In this document: piece after piece, positions 32,191 through 35,337 of the stretch
Position numbering within the stretch: the stretch's first letter is position 1
Layout of the letters: each line of letters opens with the position of its first letter
IMG/VR virus record: IMGVR_UViG_3300023174_004685
Coordinates: 1-35,337 of that record
Length of the DNA: 35,337 nt
Source: a virus
Direction: 5' to 3' (one strand)
Notes under the pieces: model-generated
What the model saw: the letters and a program-made list of their open reading frames with translations, nothing else
Databases searched by the model: none
What the model was told of the DNA's origin: nothing
Made by a program: the position numbers and the translations under genes

Positions 32191-32418
32191 TTATTCTACT
32201 TTTTTAAGATACTCTTTGCCTATCTTTTCTGCCTGAATGTCTAGCAAAGCACCCACAGGAGCATTGATCTGGGTGGTAGCACCTGATGCTTTGTGTCTGC
32301 GACTGAGTTCTCTAGCTCTCACAGATGCAATCAGCACAAGATCAAACCTGTTGCCTCCCGCCTGTACTACACATTTTTCTGTATCTACTTCGGGACCACG
32401 GCTATCAGATAATTTCAT
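32191..32418 (-). CDS. rpoZ: RNA polymerase omega subunit homologue
   Basis: A 75-residue protein with the omega signature NRFDLVLIASVRARELSRR (23-41), followed by NAPVGALLDIQAEKIG, which corresponds to the helix that clamps the beta' C-terminus. Omega helps assemble the host RNA polymerase core, so a phage copy could replace the host subunit. I use MKLSDSRG, with AAAGG 7 nt upstream; the longer frame to 32571 would cover the whole fMet tRNA gene. tRNA-fMet precedes it and tRNA-Pro follows. Confidence 0.82.
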   Translation of the reverse strand: MKLSDSRGPEVDTEKCVVQAGGNRFDLVLIASVRARELSRRHKASGATTQINAPVGALLDIQAEKIGKEYLKKVE

Positions 32419-32438
32419 TTTTTGCCTTTGTAAAAAAC

Positions 32439-32513
32439 TGGTTGCGGGAGACGGAATTGAACCGCCGATCTGAAGCTTATGAGACTTCCGAGATACCACT
32501 TCTCCACCCCGCG
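32439..32513 (-). tRNA. Initiator-like tRNA-fMet (anticodon CAT), CCA encoded
   Basis: Starts CGCGGGGTGGAG as in bacterial initiator tRNA, with an unpaired C1-A72 end (3' ...CCCGCA-A-CCA), D stem GAG/CTC with A11-T24, and loop CTCATAA. The three G-C pairs of the initiator anticodon stem are absent (GAAGT/GCTTC), so it is a hybrid: initiator at the acceptor end, altered in the anticodon stem. Confidence 0.85.
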
Positions 32514-32519
32514 ATAAAC

Positions 32520-32549
32520 TTAATAAAACACACTTCGCACTTTTGTCAA
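32520..32549 (-). promoter_or_regulatory. Possible sigma70 promoter for tRNA-fMet and rpoZ
   Basis: TTGACA (32544-32549), an 18-nt spacer and TATTAA (32520-32525). The predicted start is at the tRNA 5' end. The -10 is weak and overlaps an arm of the inverted repeat. Confidence 0.35.
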
Positions 32550-32910
32550 CGCTGGTGTGCAGTCCTTCCAACCTAAACTATGTTTAGGCAAAATGTGTTT
32601 TATTAAACTAACCTTATAGGTGCTCTCTGCGGCGCTTGAATCCACGATAGCCCAACTCTTCATGGCCGGTCCTTGTACATGGTCGACATTGACAAGTATT
32701 TCGGTGTTCCATTGTAGCTACTCAAAGAGCACGTATAAAGTGTCTAGCTACTCCCACCACAGGAGCCCTAGACTGAGCTGTTACTCTGTCCATAACATTT
32801 ATTCTTATGGGAAAGGCGTTATACCAAACCCTAGGCAGTTTCCAGTATCCCTTAAATGGGGACTGTGAGGTCAGGTCCTAGTGTACCCCCTGTTCTATCG
32901 TTTCAGGGAC
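32520..32910 (-). ncRNA. Candidate structured RNA, about 390 nt, unidentified
   Basis: No gene fits this 434-nt gap (32514-32947). On the minus strand several helices form. There is a 13-bp inverted repeat (32520-32532 with 32594-32606) enclosing a 7-bp hairpin (32572-32588). A 10-bp long-range helix (32620-32629 with 32723-32732) contains a G-U pair only on the minus strand. Local stems lie at 32742-32773, 32790-32810 and 32843-32865. A TATAAT at 32917-32922 lies just upstream. It resembles no RNA family I can name; large phage RNAs such as GOLLD also sit beside tRNA genes. Transcription and function are inferred. Confidence 0.5.
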
Positions 32911-32947
32911 GCTCTTATTATAACGTAAAAGAGTAAACCGGGGTCTG

Positions 32948-33523
32948 TTAGATCAGGCCTTCTGCTTGTAGTGAAGCCACTACATCATCACTCAGAGGAA
33001 TCTCTGTCTTGATGTTCAACTCAAGCACTTCATCGTTGAGCTGTTGTTTTTGCTTTTTCAGGTTAAGCACTTCTGCTTTGGCCTGTGCAATTTGTTCTTT
33101 GCCAAGAACACTGGTACTTACAGTATCACTGTAGCCATAGATACTACGACGAGTATTTTCACCCTTGTCGTTCTTGATTTTTTCCAACTTGCCTTTAATT
33201 ACTTCCAAAGAAGTGATCTCCGTGGCCTTGGCTAGTTCTTCTAACTGACCGATGCGTTTATCGATAAACGCTGCCTTGGCCAATGCTGTGTTAATGCCAC
33301 TGGCTGCGTTGGCTGTGCCAACCAATGCACGGATGTTGTACAGAGCCATGGTTAGTTTTTGTCTGCGACCATCGTTGGTGACCAAGTCAGAGTTGGCCTT
33401 GGTGATGGCAGCTTCTACATCTTGAAACTCATTGAGTTCAATTGTGAAATCGATTTTGATACTTTTGATAGTATCGTTGATGCTGTTCTGCACAGCATTT
33501 GCTTTTCTCAGTGTGATATTCAT
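32948..33523 (-). CDS. Conserved-type phage protein, coiled coil, function unknown
   Basis: A 191-residue, mainly helical protein. Its charged heptad-like stretches (IGQLEELAKATEITSLEVI, then AEVLNLKKQKQQLNDEVLEL) suggest coiled coil. No enzyme motif is visible. The start has AAAGGAAG 6 nt before the ATG. It is preceded by a leader of about 285 nt from a consensus promoter, much longer than other leaders here. The name cannot be given. Confidence 0.75.
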   Translation of the reverse strand: MNITLRKANAVQNSINDTIKSIKIDFTIELNEFQDVEAAITKANSDLVTNDGRRQKLTMALYNIRALVGTANAASGINTALAKAAFIDKRIGQLEELAKATEITSLEVIKGKLEKIKNDKGENTRRSIYGYSDTVSTSVLGKEQIAQAKAEVLNLKKQKQQLNDEVLELNIKTEIPLSDDVVASLQAEGLI

Positions 33524-33808
33524 TTTCTTCCTTTATTCAAACAACAATGACGGGTCCATGAAAGGTCAAGTAATAGACCGGACAATATGCAACGGAAGGT
33601 TTGTAATCTTCCTTTGACAATGTGCAATATACAATACACAGAGGTCCATATATTTCCGATTAACAAATGACATTCTATTAGGGATCGGATCACATAAACA
33701 CGGCCATTGTTCAAATGGTTGTAGGTTTGGAGTAAGCATGAAGCTCACACCTTTGTGTCTATTCTCATCTACCCTTCACTTCACCGGTTGAAACATTTCT
33801 GTCCCAAC
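33524..33808 (-). ncRNA. Long structured leader or independent RNA
   Basis: This gene-free stretch lies between a perfect sigma70 promoter and the 191-aa gene. It holds several clean hairpins: 33564-33579 (GGTC/GACC), 33594-33612 (GGAAG/CTTCC), 33655-33689 (TCCGAT/ATCGGA) and 33704-33718 (CCATT/AATGG). It may be a regulatory leader or a separate small RNA. No terminator is seen before the gene. Confidence 0.45.
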
Positions 33809-33814
33809 AAAACT

Positions 33815-33843
33815 ATTATAACATATGACAACATGTCTGTCAA
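33815..33843 (-). promoter_or_regulatory. Perfect sigma70 promoter TTGACA-17-TATAAT
   Basis: The -35 is at 33838-33843 and the -10 at 33815-33820. The predicted start is at about 33808. Confidence 0.88.
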
Positions 33844-33849
33844 CATGTT
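33830..33849. promoter_or_regulatory. Operator-like inverted repeat over the -35 element
   Basis: AACATGT-6-ACATGTT, a perfect 7-bp dyad covering the -35 hexamer of the promoter at 33815-33843. Its position suits a repressor site. Confidence 0.55.
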
Positions 33850-33859
33850 TTGGCTAACT

Positions 33860-33933
33860 TGGTGCCCCTTGACAGAATCGAACTGCCAATTGATGATTAC
33901 AAATCAACTGTTATACCATTTAACTAAAAGGGC
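33860..33933 (-). tRNA. tRNA-Thr (anticodon TGT), CCA encoded
   Basis: Acceptor GCCCTTT/AAGGGGC, anticodon loop TTTGTAA, T arm GGCAG-TTCGATT-CTGTC. One mismatch in the anticodon stem. Confidence 0.85.
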
Positions 33934-33949
33934 CTACTATTACTTATCT

Positions 33950-34024
33950 TGGTGGAGGATGGGAGGATCGAACTCCCGACTGAAGCTTGCAAAGCTACCG
34001 TGTTCCCAGCTATACCAATCCCCC
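33950..34024 (-). tRNA. tRNA-Ala (anticodon TGC), CCA encoded
   Basis: Acceptor GGGGGAT/ATCCTCC, anticodon loop TTTGCAA, T arm GGGAG-TTCGATC-CTCCC. One mismatch in the anticodon stem. Confidence 0.88.
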
Positions 34025-34026
34025 GA

Positions 34027-34233
34027 TTAATTACTAGTTGATGCTGTGCCAGTTGGATTCTTAGTGTATCCACCTGGACCAGCAGGTCTCTTTTCTCTCT
34101 TAGGCTGAACAGCCGCACACAGTTCAGCATCAATCATCATGCGTTTCCAACCGTTGCGTAGCTCTGGATCTTTGATCCCAGACAACATTAATTTTGTCAG
34201 TGAACTCATTCTATAATTTGGACCTGATTTCAT
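34027..34233 (-). CDS. Small hypothetical protein (68 aa)
   Basis: A 68-residue protein with a helical N-terminal part (MSSLTKLMLSGIKD) and a basic, Pro/Gly/Lys-rich tail (KREKRPAGPGGYTKNPTG). Function unknown. GAGGAAAT lies 7 nt before the ATG, which supports the start. It sits between the tRNA-Ser/tRNA remnant and tRNA-Ala. Confidence 0.7.
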   Translation of the reverse strand: MKSGPNYRMSSLTKLMLSGIKDPELRNGWKRMMIDAELCAAVQPKREKRPAGPGGYTKNPTGTASTSN

Positions 34234-34255
34234 ATATTTCCTCTTTTAAAAAACA

Positions 34256-34289
34256 TGGTGGAAGGTGAGGGATTCGAACCTACCTTCTA
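34256..34289 (-). pseudogene. tRNA remnant (T loop, acceptor 3' strand and CCA)
   Basis: AGGTTCGAATCCC, then ACCTTCC-A-CCA, is a complete tRNA 3' end, but no D arm or anticodon arm precedes it; the tRNA-Ser CCA ends 4 nt upstream. GAAGGT just upstream can pair with ACCTTC, so a short tRNA-like hairpin remains. Confidence 0.6.
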
Positions 34290-34292
34290 TAC

Positions 34293-34381
34293 TGGCGGAG
34301 GGACCGAGACTCGAACTCGGAAGCCGTGTTAAACGACCGACAGATTAGCAATCTGCTCCAATACCATTATGGGACCCCTCC
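34293..34381 (-). tRNA. tRNA-Ser (anticodon GCT), CCA encoded
   Basis: Acceptor GGAGGGG/TCCCTCC, anticodon stem GCAGA/TCTGT with loop TTGCTAA, a long class II variable arm, and T arm CCGAG-TTCGAGT-CTCGG. The first 15 nt overlap the 3' end of the endonuclease-like gene. Confidence 0.88.
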
Positions 34382-34741
34382 GTATTCTTCAAATGTACCT
34401 GGCTTAATATAATGAACTCCTTTGCCTTCCATAACATTAAGTGACAGGTATATTACTTTATCTTCATCTGCCAAGTATATAGCCCATCCATCGATTAGAT
34501 TTCTATCAATAGGAATAGATTTACCGTTTACAACAGACTTAGCCGATAATTCGTAATGTTTTCTTTTCTCACTAACGGATCTATACTTTACTTGCAATCT
34601 TCGAACATCTCCTGTGCTGTCTAAGGTTATTAGATCAACAGGACTATGATCGTCGAAGGGCGTAAAACAATGATATCCTTTACTGTATAAATCTCCCATT
34701 ACCTTTATCAGGCCTATGTTTCCTTTTTCGTTTACATTCAT
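34367..34741 (-). CDS. PD-(D/E)XK endonuclease-like protein
   Basis: A 124-residue protein with an N-terminal NEKGNIGLIKVMGDL helix, D36 in SPVDLITLD and Q50-V-K52 in RRLQVKYRS. This is the D...(Q/E)xK order of PD-(D/E)XK nucleases, similar in length to the small family that includes the group I intron endonuclease I-Ssp6803I. It could be a homing-type enzyme. TAGGAG precedes the ATG by about 9 nt. The end runs 15 nt into tRNA-Ser. Confidence 0.65.
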   Translation of the reverse strand: MNVNEKGNIGLIKVMGDLYSKGYHCFTPFDDHSPVDLITLDSTGDVRRLQVKYRSVSEKRKHYELSAKSVVNGKSIPIDRNLIDGWAIYLADEDKVIYLSLNVMEGKGVHYIKPGTFEEYGGVP

Positions 34742-34798
34742 AATAGTAGTCTCCTACTGTTATTTAGCAGTTGAGTCAACTGTTTTATCTTGTAACCT

Positions 34799-34874
34799 TG
34801 GTGGGTCGTGACAGTCTCGAACTGCCGACATTCTGCGTGTAAGGCAGACGCTCTACCAACTGAGCTAACGACCC
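34799..34874 (-). tRNA. tRNA-Val (anticodon TAC), CCA encoded
   Basis: Acceptor GGGTCGT/ACGACCC, D arm GCTCAGTTGGTAGAGC, anticodon stem CTGC/GCAG with loop CTTACAC, and a T arm with TTCGAGA. Confidence 0.92.
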
Positions 34875-34879
34875 AATTA

Positions 34880-35046
34880 CCATTAAAAAATAACATTAGA
34901 CCCTATGGGATCAAGCAGATTTCTGAGTGGAGTTCGATTCTCCTCATAAGCCATTGCTCACGGTTATGTCAGAGGAGTAAGATGGCCCTATTCCTCATGA
35001 GTCTAAGCGTCCCTAGACGATTCCCGCTAATGCTATTTTTTAATGG
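34880..35046 (-). ncRNA. Candidate structured RNA between tRNA-Val and tRNA-Leu
   Basis: The two ends form a 20-bp helix (34880-34899 with 35027-35046). Its single non-Watson-Crick position is G-U on the minus strand and A-C on the plus strand, pointing to a minus-strand RNA. Inside are a CTCCTC/GAGGAG stem, CGTC/GACG, CAGA/TCTG and CCC/GGG hairpins. A plus-strand tRNA T-arm-like GGAG-TTCGATT-CTCC is also present. No gene fits. The outer helix includes the CCA of tRNA-Leu. Confidence 0.5.
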
Positions 35047-35127
35047 TGCCCCAGGAGAGACTCGAACTCTCACGCCTTGCGACACTGGCTTCTAAGACCA
35101 GCGTGTCTACCATTCCACCACCGGGGC
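35044..35127 (-). tRNA. tRNA-Leu (anticodon TAG), CCA encoded
   Basis: Acceptor GCCCCGG/CTGGGGC, D arm GGTGGAATGGTAGAC, anticodon stem CTGGT/GCCAG with loop CTTAGAA, class II variable arm, T arm GAGAG-TTCGAGT-CTCTC. Confidence 0.92.
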
Positions 35128-35182
35128 AAAATTTTTACATTTAATTTTTAAAGAACGTTTAACTAATTTCTCAGTATGTTGT

Positions 35183-35211
35183 ATTGTAACATCGTTGTTA
35201 GATGTTGTCAA
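35183..35211 (-). promoter_or_regulatory. Sigma70 promoter TTGACA-17-TACAAT before the tRNA-Leu group
   Basis: The -35 is at 35206-35211 and the -10 at 35183-35188 with a 17-nt spacer. An inverted repeat AACATC-7-GATGTT (35188-35206) fills the spacer, an operator-like arrangement comparable to that at 33830-33849. The predicted start is about 49 nt before tRNA-Leu. Confidence 0.8.
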
Positions 35212-35219
35212 CCTTTATC

Positions 35220-35294
35220 TGGTACCGCCTACAGGAATCGAACCCATATTCAAGAGGTAGAAGCTCTTTGTATTATCCATTATACTAAAGCGGT
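35220..35294 (-). tRNA. tRNA-Arg (anticodon TCT), CCA encoded
   Basis: Acceptor ACCGCTT/AGGCGGT, anticodon stem AAGAG/CTCTT with loop CTTCTAC, T loop TTCGATT. Confidence 0.9.
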
Positions 35295-35295
35295 A

Positions 35296-35337
35296 TGGTG
35301 CCCGAAGCCGGACTCGAACCGGCATGTCCTTTCGAAC
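35296..35337 (-). tRNA. tRNA, 3' half only (cut by the window edge)
   Basis: T arm GCCGG-TTCGAGT-CCGGC, acceptor 3' strand TTCGGGC, then A and CCA. The anticodon cannot be fixed because the 5' half lies outside the window. Confidence 0.8.

Noticed and set aside
32419-32571. Upstream extension of the omega gene to a start at 32571 (126 residues)
   Set aside because: The extension covers the whole tRNA-fMet gene; the ATG at 32418 has a Shine-Dalgarno sequence and gives the normal omega length.
32620-32732. Weak likeness of part of the structured RNA to the tRNA-like 5' end of tmRNA (GGGCTAT...GGATTCAA)
   Set aside because: No matching 3' acceptor strand, no T arm with CCA and no tag reading frame could be found.
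33566-33748. Short minus-strand open frames in the leader of the 191-aa gene
   Set aside because: No Shine-Dalgarno sequence, low-complexity composition and they run through the predicted hairpins.

Overview
The window reads as part of an AT-rich genome of a T4-like tailed phage (myovirus type), most likely from an uncultured aquatic phage. The phage reading rests on a tail-fibre gene with the N-terminal RRGT...GELLYVT...LYVGNG domain, a partial structural-type protein at the left edge, a small Hc1-type histone-like protein, T4-type late promoter octamers (TATAAATA variants), a tRNA cluster, a PD-(D/E)XK endonuclease-like protein, and very tight gene packing. The host cannot be named from the sequence. 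No terminase, portal, capsid or replication gene lies in the window.

Layout. (1) 1-643: end of a structural-type gene, an Hc1-like protein and an irregular tRNA-like gene. (2) 707-27620: a 27-kb accessory block made almost entirely of enzymes. It holds ten radical SAM proteins, eight 2-oxoglutarate/Fe(II)-type oxygenases (a ninth lies at 31425-32003), a flavin-dependent tryptophan-halogenase homologue, a QueC-like PP-loop ATPase, a fatty-acid desaturase, a sulfotransferase, two SGNH hydrolases, a SpeD-like fusion, a class III aminotransferase, an amidinotransferase, a methyltransferase-like protein, a degenerate kinase fold and a few unknowns. It is organised as short overlapping operons on alternating strands. 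Divergent starts are 36-58 bp apart and carry back-to-back late octamers. All six convergent pairs overlap at their 3' ends. (3) 27716-28861: the tail-fibre gene with its own late promoter, a normal Shine-Dalgarno leader and a terminator. (4) 29006-35337: small housekeeping-type genes (metallophosphoesterase, tyrosine/dual-specificity phosphatase, IF-1, SprT-like metalloprotease, RNA polymerase omega homologue) mixed with about ten tRNA genes, including an initiator-like tRNA-fMet, and three stretches that fold like large structured RNAs. Here promoters are near-perfect sigma70 sites (TTGACA-17-TATAAT).

How it may work together. The right arm would be read by host sigma70 RNA polymerase, and the phage brings translation and transcription parts of its own (IF-1, fMet tRNA, omega). 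The enzyme block would be switched on late. In most of its leading genes the octamer sits about 5 nt before the ATG, so with T4 geometry the transcript would begin at the start codon (leaderless). The combination of radical SAM, 2OG oxygenase, halogenase, amidinotransferase, aminotransferase, sulfotransferase and desaturase genes suggests a late-made, heavily tailored product (small molecule, peptide, lipid or virion/cell-surface modification). Its chemistry is not known and no precursor peptide or assembly-line enzyme is evident.
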